Positions 12,159-23,100 of a DNA stretch of 64,000 nt are shown in pieces. The first letter of the stretch is position 1. Each line of letters opens with the position of its first letter. Below the pieces are notes generated by a model. It made no database searches, had not been told where the DNA came from, and worked only from the letters and a program-made list of their open reading frames with translations. The translations under genes and the position numbers were made by a program. The stretch comes from Adiantum capillus-veneris (taxonomy: Eukaryota > Streptophyta > Polypodiopsida > Polypodiales > Pteridaceae), in assembly GCA_014529385.2 (NCBI GenBank), contig CM043953.1, positions 79,038,338 through 79,102,337 of the forward strand, given 5' to 3'.

Positions 12159-13848
12159 CTCTTACACAATCAAGCATCGACTCTTGCATAATCACTCAAA
12201 AGACATTTATGATTTCAAGTTGGTGCACTCTAAAGTTCTATGTTTTCAATTTATGGTCCAGACTAAAGCAAAGATCATCAAAAAGAGCATATGCAATGTT
12301 CTTGTCAAATTTATAATCTTTTAAATGTTTTTTGCCATTGCAATATGGGGGGAGTAAGGGGATAGCTTCACAAAAGTGATGATCATGTTTCTTGGCCATA
12401 AAACTCCCATTACTTTCATGGAGATTCCCAATGGATGGCAAATGATCATGCAAAGAAAACAAATGGGATTCGCATACGATGGGACTAACTTGAAACTTAT
12501 GTTGAGACAAAACCTTAACTCACAAGAGACTTGTTATTTTCTAAGGTCTTTCTTCGACTATACATTTAAAGGAAATAGGAAATAAGGCATTATAACTCGA
12601 CATTTTTTACTTCTCCAAGTTAAGGATTGAAGTGCAGTTTTACGTAAAATTTACTAATTTTAGAAAAGTAATTTTTTTATTTTTGAGATTTTCATGTAGA
12701 TTGTGTATTTAGAAACTTTTTTCATAGCTTGAACCCATAATTAAGAAGTTTCATGAAATTTTGATATCATATACAAAAGTTATGTTTCATTTACTAGAAT
12801 CCTGATGTGAGCCATTTTTGTGGCTTCAGCCAGTTTTGTGGCTCATTACAAGTCTAGTGTTAAAACTATCTTTAATGAAGGTATTACAACCTATAGGTAG
12901 CATCATCTTCCTTCGTGCCCCAATCAGCCCTCTAGAGCACCCAAAATGCCATTTATACCGAAGCCAATTGTCCAACCCCAGTCTTTTGACTACCCCTACT
13001 AATTTTTCATAATCTTCCCAATTAGTGGGAACGACTAAAAGACCTTCGAGCAAGAGGAAGAAACCCAACCCAAGCACAAAATCCCCCTACAACTCATTTT
13101 CATGGACCAATTTTCAAGCCACCTAGATCAACAATAGTAAACTTTATGTCAGTAAAGGATGACATCCTAAAGACCAGAATTAACCGTTCCCATTCTCAAG
13201 ACTAAGAGAGAGTATGAGGATGGAGCTAGATAAAATTCTAGACACGAAGGAGCGAAAGTTGCTACACAAAATGATTTAGGAGTTATTGGGTGGGTGGAAA
13301 GGCTATCCCATCGAAGATGCTTCCTAAGAGGACTACGAACATCTTATTACTCAGTTTCCTTACCTTTTGTAATGTGCTTTCTCCTTTTGTGATCATATTA
13401 ATCTTCCCTAGCTAATGAAATTGATGAATACAACCTCTGTCTTGTTATCTTTTGTGTCACTCAAGTAATGCAAACTTTTGTAATACGAATGTTATTGGTA
13501 AATAATAGCAAGATTAGTGATATCCTTTACTCACGTTGATGTATGAAATTGCAAAATAAATATATAAATAAAGTTCGTACATTTGTATTTCTCTCAAGGA
13601 CTTCTATAAAATATCAGACATAGGAAGTTAAGAACAAATTTAATTGTGTTCGTCAAGAAAAATTAGAGAAAAAAAGGATTGAAGACAAGAACCAAGATCT
13701 TAATATATAATGAACTTGTTAAGATAGAATAAAGGTAGTCTTTTTTTACAAGTCAATAAGCCCATCCATCACATGATCACAAAACCAATCATCACAAGCA
13801 AGACACATATAAGGCATTTCATCCATCAGAAGAAGTCGCTATGAAATT
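12159..13848. other. AT-rich non-coding DNA
   Basis: No gene, RNA or recognisable transposon domain could be supported. Confidence 0.55.
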
Positions 13849-14155
13849 GTTGCACTGTTCTCTCTAATATGAGGTGAGAAGTTAGAGAGCCCTCTAAGAG
13901 GTAAACCAAAGTGAGGGTAAAGATACATCTTTCAATGAGGAAAGAACTGTGAGGAAAAAAGACTCGTTCAAAAAAACCCCCAATGCATTGACCCCAAATT
14001 GTTGCACTGATCTCTCTAATATGAGGTGAGAAGTTAGAGGGCCCTCTAAGAGGTAAACCAAAGTGAGGGTAAAGATATATCTTTCGATGAGGAAGGAACT
14101 GTGAAAGAAAAAAGACTCGTTCAAAAAACCTCCAATGCATTGACCTCATCACGTA
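13849..14155. repeat. Tandem duplication, about 152-bp unit x2
   Basis: Copies at 13849-14000 and 14001-14155 share GAGGTGAGAAGTTAGAG, CCCTCTAAGAGGTAAACCA and AAAAGACTCGTTCAAAAAA, with about a dozen differences. A 108-codon open frame on the minus strand results from the duplication and has no recognisable domain. Confidence 0.85.
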
Positions 14156-14729
14156 GTAATATTAAGGACTTACACCCATAGCTTCAATAATCATAGCCAA
14201 GAAAATATTAATGCAAAAGTGTTGCTGAACCCAAAGTTTCTCCCTTGTTATGCCTCAAAACGTCCACCATTTGGTTTGTGCTACTAAATTTCACAAGTGA
14301 GGGAAGAGGAGGCGCTCATATTGCTCCAAAAAATCTCTCCTTATAGATTCACTTACTTGTTAAAGATGAGGAGTGACCAGAGATTAAATCAGTTGCAGTC
14401 ACTCATGGTCCATAAATTAACAAAATGAGAAAAGCAACAAAGTAAAGTATTAAAAGAGATAATCCTAAGAAGCTCTTGGCAGGAAGATGAAAAGAAGAGA
14501 GAGAGATCAAGGTAAGAATACTATAAGAAAGAAGGAGACATTGCACCTTATATAGATGAGCCATCTAGCAAAAAAAGAATAAGCATAACATAGAAGTTAA
14601 AGATGTAACTTTTGGATGAAGATTTACCACCTTTCTTATTTGTTTTGAGCTTAGTACAACTCTTTCTTTTTGTTGGGGAGTTTCTAAGGTCCTTCTCCTA
14701 GACATTAGTCTTGATCGATGCATCTAAAC
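14156..14729. other. Non-coding DNA
   Basis: No supported feature. Confidence 0.5.
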
Positions 14730-15213
14730 CATCAACTCAAGAAAAAAAAATGTCCAGGTAAATTTGGGCTAAATCCAAGCACCTCCTCACAAGACGCTTT
14801 AGGTTTACACCATGGAAAAAAGGGCATATCAAATGCATGGAAAATTACCTTTTTCATTTCAAGAAAATTAGCATAAAGAAAAAGATAAGATAAGGACAAA
14901 GAAAAAGAAAAGATAAGGAAAAAAGAAAAGAAAAAGAGAAAAAATAGAAGAAAGAAGATAAGGATAAGACGAGTAAGTAGCTTGTTGAAGAAGTTTTGGA
15001 AAGCAAGATAAGTAGAAAGAACTTATCAATAAAGAAGATAAACTATCAAGATAAGTGAAGGCACTTATCTAAAATGTGCTTAAAAAGAGGGCTTTTCTTA
15101 TAATTTTACACTTCTCTCCTTCATTTCTCAAGGAGAAAACTTGAGAGTAAGCTTGAGAAAGTCATAAGTAAGCCTCTTCCACACACACACACACCCTCTC
15201 CAAGAGAACCCAT
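14730..15213. repeat. Dispersed repeat R2 (copy of R1), cut by copia-3 LTR
   Basis: Second copy of the repeat at 5306-5838 in the same orientation. Its right end stops inside the shared phrase CTCTCCAAGAGAA.CCA, exactly where the copia LTR begins at 15214, so the copia inserted into this repeat. Confidence 0.7.
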
Positions 15214-15222
15214 TGTTGAGAT

Positions 15223-15275
<53 letters not shown>

Positions 15276-15376
15276 ACAACCATGTACGCTCCCAAAGACT
15301 GATTCATATTGAGGACAAGATACAAATATATAGGTGAGACCAAGTTGAGTAGAGTTAGTCATAAATAGCTCCAACA
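15214..15376 (-). repeat. 3' LTR of copia-3, with internal (GA)n
   Basis: It begins TGTTGAGAT and ends CTCCAACA on the + strand, so it has TG..CA ends on either strand. A (GA)n tract occupies 15225-15271. The interior side carries the minus-strand purine-rich tract GAGTGGGGG. It is homologous to 3373-3511. Confidence 0.8.
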
Positions 15377-16125
15377 CCCCCACTCAAACAAAGGTCTCTA
15401 GCTTTGGATGAAAAAACCCTTGGAGAGTTCAAGGAAAACAGTCAAGCCCATATACAATGTGAAAATATGAACCAGCGATGATGATGTAAAAGTGAATTGT
15501 GTATCTAATGTACAAGTATACAAGTGACTTAGAAATCACAATGTGCAAATGTGGAGTGTGCATAGTGCATGGTACCTATAGGATTACAATGTCATATGTA
15601 CAAAGCTATTACAATAGCAAAGAATCTAATCTAGAAAGAGTGAGGCTGAAGCAACTCCAAGCTCCGAGCGCAAGAGGATGAAACGTGACTCATTGAGGCC
15701 TTTGGTCAGAACGTCTACAATCGTCTGGTCACTTGGACAGTGTTCAACCATAATGGTTCCTTTGCGTACTTCATACCTGATATAATGATAATGGACATCA
15801 ATGTGCTTTGACTTATTATGTTGAACATAGTCTTTTGCAAGACTAATAGCACTTTGGTTGTCACACCGCAAGGGTGCTCTAGAAAGAGGAGAGTGACCGA
15901 TATCAACCAGTATTTGTCGAAGCTAGATCAGCTCACGAGTTGCAAGTGATGCCGCAACATATTCTGACTTAGTTGTAGAAACTGCAACACATCGTTGTTT
16001 CTTGCTAGTCCAAGAAACAAGACAACCATTTATAAAGAAGAAATTTCCACTAGTAGATCACATAGATAAATTTGAGCTTGCCCAGTCTGCATTTGTGTAA
16101 CCCAAAAGAGAAAGAGATTGCATAG
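15377..16125 (-). pseudogene. copia-3 RNase H domain, 5'-truncated remnant
   Basis: On the minus strand the translation gives the copia RNase H signatures LGYTNADWA, SKKQRCVAVSTTKSEYVAA, DNQSAISLAKD, KHIDVHYHYIRYEV and the C-terminal VDVLTKGL, with a few stops. It lies beside its own 3' LTR. Everything upstream (gag to RT) is missing beyond about 16125. Confidence 0.85.
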
Positions 16126-17423
16126 AATCCAACGTGAGAAATATACACAAATGCAACAAAGTTTTAAAAAAATTGCCCAAGAAGGTAAAATTACCCAAAA
16201 ATACCCGAAAAATTCTAAAAATAACCAGAAACTTAGCAAGAGTTCATTGTTTCAAAAATTTCGTTCTAGATCGGTTGTTCACATCAGATTTTTATAATTT
16301 CATCAATTTTTGATAAAAATTAAAAAAAATTTAAGCACTAAATTAGCACAAAAATGCTAAAAATGTCAAAAAATAACAAAATAATTACCAAAAATTAGCC
16401 GAATTCTTTACGAAAAATATGTACCTTGTTCTACTTGATTTCCAGCACTTGGAACATTAAGATTACAATCCCAATCAATTTCCAATGCATTTGACAATCA
16501 AATCGATGTAAAATTAACCTTTTTGGCCCAATTTTGACCCAAAAATTAGAAAACTTAATGATGGGATTAGGCAAATTTTTGCACATACACTTGATTATTG
16601 TGCTTTGGACTTCGCAATTCAATCAATTGCACACCAATTTGCAACCAATTACTATGTGTACAAAAACTAACAAAATTAAGCATAAATCCGATAATTAGTG
16701 CACACACACAATTTCTATCGCAATTTCGACGGCATAACGGCGTAATTTTTGCAATCAAAAAATGTGAACCATCATTGTCATAACATCATCAAACAAATCA
16801 TTGCCTTTCACAATTCTAATTGGCATCAATTAAGCCATAATTAGCACTCGAAAGTGCGCACTTTGTCTACACATGTATATTCTAATTGCACTTAAATTTA
16901 CACTAATTTTTTGTGTAATCGAACCTGCAAATCAAATCGAAAATTGCGTGGATTAGTGCACTCACAATTTCATGAGCAACACGTCAATTTCCAACTCCAA
17001 TTGACGCCTACACACATGTGTGTGTACTACCAACCGCTTAACGATATTTCACCTATAATCAATTGAGCACAAAATCTCATGTGTAGCATCTTTTTCAATG
17101 AAATTAAACACACAAGAATCATAATCACAACTCTAATCAAAGAATTAGCTATGTGTAGCACAAAAACCACATGTGATTAGAGAGTAATTAAAGAGCCTAA
17201 TTAGGGACAAATCACTCAATGTTAGTAAAAAATTTTACAATTTCATATCAAAAGAGTGATGACTCAACCTCTAATTAGGCATACACACATGTAAAGCACT
17301 TGAATTAGTAGCGGATTAGTCACAAATTAGTGATCAATTAGTGAGAAATTGAGGGTTTTCTACCTAAATCTACTCCTAAACACTCGATTATAATAAAAAA
17401 TTCTCCTCTAGCTTAGGCTACCG
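16126..17423. other. AT-rich non-coding DNA, possible leader of a Tat/Athila-like element
   Basis: No open frames of note. It lies on the interior side of the tRNA-Asp-type primer site at 17424-17441, so it could be the untranslated leader of that element. This is inference only. Confidence 0.35.
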
Positions 17424-17441
17424 TCCCTGGCAATAGCGCCA
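17424..17441 (-). other. tRNA-Asp-type primer-binding site of a Tat/Athila-like LTR element
   Basis: The minus strand reads TGGCGCTATTGCCAGGGA, 15 of 18 positions matching the primer site typical of plant Tat/Athila gypsy elements (TGGCGCCGTTGCCGGGGA). The LTR should lie to the right (from about 17444), but its outer end was not resolved and no coding domains were found. Confidence 0.55.
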
Positions 17442-18657
17442 AATATTAACTCCCTCGTAGCATAACTCCAAAGAATCAACAAAATTATCAATCCAAGGAT
17501 GGTAGCGACCCAGCTAGAGCATGGAAACATCACACATGGGTGACACTGTGAGAGAAATGAGATAGAATCGAGTGAAGAAATCACATGAGATTATCTACAA
17601 TAGGAAGAAGAGAGAACTAATGAAGGGGATTATTGTATGCACACACGCTAACCTTTATGCTAATCAAGGTTGCTAATCGTTGCATTCTCTACTAATCCTC
17701 GTGGTCACATCCTAATCACAAGCTCACCCAAGCTCATGGAGTTATGATTAGAGAAATGCATGCACAAATCCTTAATCTACACACTAATCTAATCATGCAC
17801 ACACTACTAGAATCAAACATACAATAGGCAATCAAGAATTAGAGAGCGATTAGTTCTTAATCTACACCATCAAAACACTAATACACAACTTAATGAAAAG
17901 CAAGAGAAAGACCAAAAGAGCTCATCTTCATTGCATGCATACAATCGGTCCGTGAGGAAAGTACATGCGGCTCCATGCTACCACCTCCATAGCCTTCTCC
18001 TTCTTCTTCTTCTCTACTCTAGGTTTCTCTCAAAATGATATCTCCCCTTTTCATATGAGCTACATTCACTTATATACCTAAGGTTTTAAAAGTTATTGCC
18101 GGCCACCCAAAGTACATGAAGTGAATAAACAGATACAACTTGGAACTCAATGTGAGCCCATGAATATATACATAGCAAACGGAAAAATAATGTCCATGAG
18201 AAGGTGAAAATGACTGCTGACGTTAGATGCATCCAACAGCAGAGCAGTGGCTTCTTCGTCTTCTTCTCTCTCTCATCTCGATGCCACTATCTCTACCTAG
18301 GTTCTGGAGGTCGCTAAGCAGCATGTGCAACAAAAGCTGCTTCTTCTTCTTCTCATCTTTCTCTCGATGCCGCTATCTCTGCCTAGGCAAGACAAGCTTG
18401 TGTGCCGGTAGAGCTACAGAAAGAGGAGGGGGAAAGAGGGGAGCGCAACGGCGGAACGGAGGAAGGGAAAGCGGGGGGAGGCAAGTTGGGAAAAGGCCAT
18501 AGGTGCATAGTTATGTCTTCTTTTTGTTTTTTTGTTTTGGAGGGGTGGGGGGGGGGGGGGGGGTTTCGAACCTATTGATTTTTCTTTTAAGACGAGCGAA
18601 AAAATTGCACCAGACAGCCAACCAAGGTCGAAATAACTTGAGGCTGGTTAATAGTGA
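17442..18657. other. LTR-like and low-complexity DNA upstream of host gene 1
   Basis: Contains the putative Tat/Athila-like LTR, a short imperfect duplication (18246-18296 and 18337-18388, sharing TCTCGATGCC.CTATCTCT.CCTAGG) and a run of 17 G at 18547-18563. Promoter elements of the downstream gene could not be identified with confidence. Confidence 0.4.
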
Positions 18658-18687
18658 GCACTGAGAGCTGCACATGTGACCAATCCC

Positions 18688-18862
18688 ATGCCTTTAGCGG
18701 GCATGGTGGTGAAGACGCTGCCTCACCAGGATCGTTTCTGGCGGCTGCCATGGCACTGCAAGCATCCCAGGAAAGCTACGTTTATCCGAGCGTTCTCCAA
18801 GCACTCGTTCGTCAAGCCCCTCACCACCATCTACCCGCTCGCTCCCTGTCGTTTCTGTCGAG
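18688..18862 (+). CDS. Exon 1 of DnaJ-type zinc-finger gene
   Basis: Encodes the first 58 residues plus one base, ending in the first half zinc motif PCRFCR. The donor is G|GCAATC (a GC donor) at 18863-18864. The N-terminus is basic but not a clear transit peptide. Confidence 0.75.
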
Positions 18863-18911
<49 letters not shown>

Positions 18912-19052
18912 TGTGGGTTGTCACCTCCTAATTGTAAAGTTTTTCTGCTTAGGTGAAGGTACTCTCACATGTGAAGACTGTGGTGGAAAGGGACTTCTTG
19001 GCAAAGGAGGCTATCATGCCAAGAATCGAGTGGATATTCCTCGTATTGTGGG

Positions 19053-19097
<45 letters not shown>

Positions 19098-20120
19098 TGT
19101 TTGCCTCCGCACTATTTGGCACGGGGGTTCAAATGGGATCAATGCTGAGGGTCATCCGAGTTGTCTGATGTGTTTTTGTAAATTCGGGTTCGCACCTTGA
19201 GCCTCGAACCCACGACCTTCCCGTACAGTGCATGTGCTCTAACCACCACGCCCGCATGCGGTCATTGAAGTATGTGGCATTTCAATGCCACATATGTAAA
19301 TGCAGGCCGCGTAATCTTGTAAATTCGGGCCGCTTGATCGCACAGCCTACAATGCGCGCGCCTCACCATTCTCACCTCAACCCTTGATCCATTTGAAGGT
19401 GCCCGTGCCATATAGTGCTGAGGGGATGCTTACTTGAGGGAATGTGTTGTCCTTTGTTCGGTAAAATTGTACCTCAACTTAGCCTTGATCCGGTTGGAAA
19501 TTGAAAATGGCCCATTGAGACAATACAAATTATATGCATAATCTCTTGTCATGTATGTTCGACGAAAAGGTTTTTCCCGAACATTGGTGTTGTCGAATCA
19601 TGTTTTTAATTTCGTCAAGGTCGGGAATCGGGGGGCAGTCTGCGCCCTCCCATCTAGTGCACATTCCTCTGCGGAATGCGGTGTTGCAACGCTTGGATGC
19701 ATGCCACATTAGCAAGTGGAATTTGCCCAGCCTATAGACAATGAGGGAGCTCCAACTCAGCACGTGGAATGTCTTGAGCTGTTGCCACATCAGCACCTGG
19801 AATCTCAGACTATCTCGCATGGAATCTCAAACTGTATGCACACTCCCAACCAATCCCATGTGCCCTTATTTGCTCTCAATGCGCTCAGGGTTCACTGCAA
19901 GCCCCTCCTCCCAACTCTAGACGGCCAGGAAAGTGAGCTTTGGCATCTCAAGTGAACCGCCCAATGTAAAGCCAATATTTATTTTGGCTTTTAGGTATAT
20001 ATTTTACTTATTTGTCAAAGTTTGAATAGTGCAATTTATTGAGGTTGGTATATATGCAACCCCTTGCCTCCATTGTATTACTCATTCAGTTATTCATTGC
20101 CAAGGTTGATTGGTTCGAGA

Positions 20121-20163
<43 letters not shown>

Positions 20164-23100
20164 TCCTTGGTCTATGTGCTTCCGCATCATTGACTTTTGA
20201 CATGGTATCAGAGCCCTTGCTGGAGCTTTGTGCTTGAAGAGTTGTGGAGGAGGATCTGCATTGTTGAGAAGAAGAACCTCGTCGCTGGCGGCTTACCCCA
20301 CCCCCAACCCCTCTGCCTTTGCCCATCGTTACCCTAGTCCCTGCTGCCAGCATTCACAGCCATTGTGATCTCCTTGGCGGCACCGTCTTGCTCTCCCACT
20401 CTGAGCATCTCATAATGTTGTCTGGTAGCGCTAGGCGACAGCCCCTTGACGACGACGTGAGGCCTCTTGGCGATGCTAGTAGCAACCCTCTCTAGCCTTT
20501 GCGTTTTGAAATGCTGACTACGATGACGACCATCTCCCCGACCCTTGCGTTTTGAAACGTTGTTTTTGCAGCGGGTTTGCGAGCGTCGTTTGGGCAGGAA
20601 AGTCAACACTCACAGCCGACCATTTAGGTGTTGGGAGTCATCTCCTTGTGCAAAGTTATCGACATTAGGTTGTTTTGATTGGTTTGGGGAAGTGTGAACA
20701 AAGGCTAGCAGAGGACGACGAAAACTTTTGAAGAAGTTTCTTGGTGTGGCGACTTTGTTGTGATGAGTCGGGATAAGTGCATCTTGGAGCTCAAGAGAGT
20801 TATAGCGGATTTTGCGGCGCACTTGGGGACCCAAGGCCAACTTCATTTTGTGCCCGAATGGGGGAGGCTCGACTTGGAATTACGCCCAACAGAATGGGGC
20901 CACAAACGGAGACAGTTCTAGCGACACCCGGACAAGATGTTGCCATTATACCTGTCATTGGCAAACTTCGTTTGCATTGTCAGGGGTATTTAGGGCATGA
21001 GGACTTTTACATCATGCCTTTGGAAGGGTGTGACGTCCTTCTAGGAATCCCTTGGTACCACAAGAACAACGCCGTGGTTGACTATCGGCTAAGAAAGCGA
21101 CTTTGACGAATGAGAAGGGCAAGAAGATTGTGCTTGATGTAAAATTAAAGGGGGGGTCCGTCCCTATTGTATCGGCTCCGGCCATTTCGAAATTAACGAA
21201 ATCCAGTCTTTTCGTTTACTTAATCTACTTGAAAGAATTGAATCATAAACAAAGAACGAATATGTCTGAATTGGACAAAGAACAACAAGAATTTCTGCAC
21301 ACAGAGGTTGATTGCTTCTCTGAAGGCCTACCAGGCAAGTTACCTCCACCTCATCCTGAGACTATACAATTGATTGATTCCTGAAAGTACATCAGCGAAC
21401 CGATCACCTTATCTAGTTAGTCGAGCCAAGAATGAAGAAAATAATGAACCAAGTAAAAGAACTCCTAGCAAAGGGTCTCATCCAACCTAGCACATGTCAC
21501 AAGACCGGGCACCACGTGCCAATAGAAAAGAACAAATTGAACAGACTTTTAGCACTTCAATAACAACTGAACTGAGAGACAGAAAGACGACACGCGGCAC
21601 GGAACGGCGAAATTCCACCCCAGAGAGTATTGGCCCCAAACCTTGGCGCCCCTTTCAGTATTTCTTTATATTGCATCAACAAAGTACAAGCCGGTACCGA
21701 AGACTCTGCACCTTCTCTATGAAGCACCCCGAGAATGAGCCCATGGCCTCTTATTTAAAGGCCCTAGGCCCCAAAAGCAGTTTACATGAAAAGCCTTCAA
21801 ACTCAAAAGCTTCTGGTCCAAAAGCAATGCCAAAAAGCTGCCAGTGTAAGTCATTGAATTCCGTACAGTCTGCCACGTGAGCAGTCAGTGCAAAATGCGG
21901 AAATCCGTACAGTCTGCCATGTCATCAGCTAACGGAAAATCCAGAGCGTTCGTACAACTGCCACGTCATCAATCCACGCGTGTGTATTTGGGTCTTGCTT
22001 TATTTTAATGTCTTTATGTCACTTGGGCCCCATCGAACAGGGTCCACATAAGTTGATAGGACTTCTTCTGTTGTTGCTTGCTCTTCTTAGGGTTTAGGCC
22101 CCTCGGCCGTGATCTGAAGGTTGGGTGTGTTCTTCAGTGACATGACATGTCAGCAGTTTGTGACATCCCCCCTTCTTGAAAGAAAGTAATCGTCCGCGAT
22201 TACAGCATATCTGCAAAACAACTGAAGTTAGCTCAAAAGTTTCCGAGGGTCATTTCGAGGGACAATCAGTTTGCTCTTTTTGTTAAGGAGTTGGCTTCTT
22301 CTTTCGGCTCTTTTGATCAAGGAGTTGGCTTCTCGTTTCGTCCAGATTAGAACTCTTGATATTCCAATGTAGTAAAATTAGCCATCACACCCATACCGCA
22401 GTGATCTTCCACGGGTGTCTTGATGCATCAAAATTACATACCCAAGCAATCTCATCCAATTAAGAATATACAGTGGTTGGTACATCACAATGCAACACAA
22501 ATGCTCACATATGCATGTTACAAGACATAGAAACAGAAAGTCGTTGATGAACACTCCTCCCGCATAACCTAACAAGGTCCGGGCCGGGAGATATTCAACG
22601 ACTCCCTCATCACTCCTCCCGCATAACCTAAAAAGGTCCGAGCTGGGAGATATAGAGGTCTTTTACAACCAAACACCCCCCCATACCACAGCCTGTGTAG
22701 TTTGGAGGTGCTGAGAGTAACCACTGCTCAGACTTCTTAATACTCCTTCCACATAACCATCCAGGTCCGGGCCGGGAGTGACAACAACATTATTTTTCAA
22801 GCATACAATCAAACGCTCCCCAGACATTGACCTGTGTCGTTCGGAGGTTTTCTAGCATACAACGGAACGCTCCCCAGACATCATCAGCATGCGTCGTTCC
22901 GAGGTTTTTAAACATACAACGAAACGCTCCCCAGGCATCGGCCCGTGTCGTTCCGAGGTTCAAACAATACCAAAACAGTATTTCTCACTTCTCCAACCGG
23001 GAGTAAAATCACCAATCATTGAAACCAATATTAAAACCAGAGTCAAACATTTCAAATCGGCACCAAAACAGGTTCAAAACAAATACCATTCATTTCAAAC

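Noticed and set aside
15128-15383. Leu/Ser repeat protein across the (GA)n tract
   Set aside because: Microsatellite inside an LTR read in a frame without stops.
18654-18956. Open frame with [20 protein letters not shown] as an alternative first exon product
   Set aside because: It is in a different frame from the CRFCRG zinc motif and runs into (CT)n as a Leu/Ser repeat; the 18688 frame joins perfectly to exon 2.
20123-20161. This (CT)n tract as another LINE insertion mark
   Set aside because: No LINE 3' hairpin or tail adjoins it; it lies next to an LTR end and is likely part of the LTR.
20090-20846. Arg/Glu-rich minus-strand open frames
   Set aside because: Antisense to the gypsy-1 leader and CT tract; no conserved motif.
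22550-22965. CRISPR-like array of short repeats
   Set aside because: Few irregular copies in a plant LTR element interior, with no equal spacers; ordinary tandem phrases.
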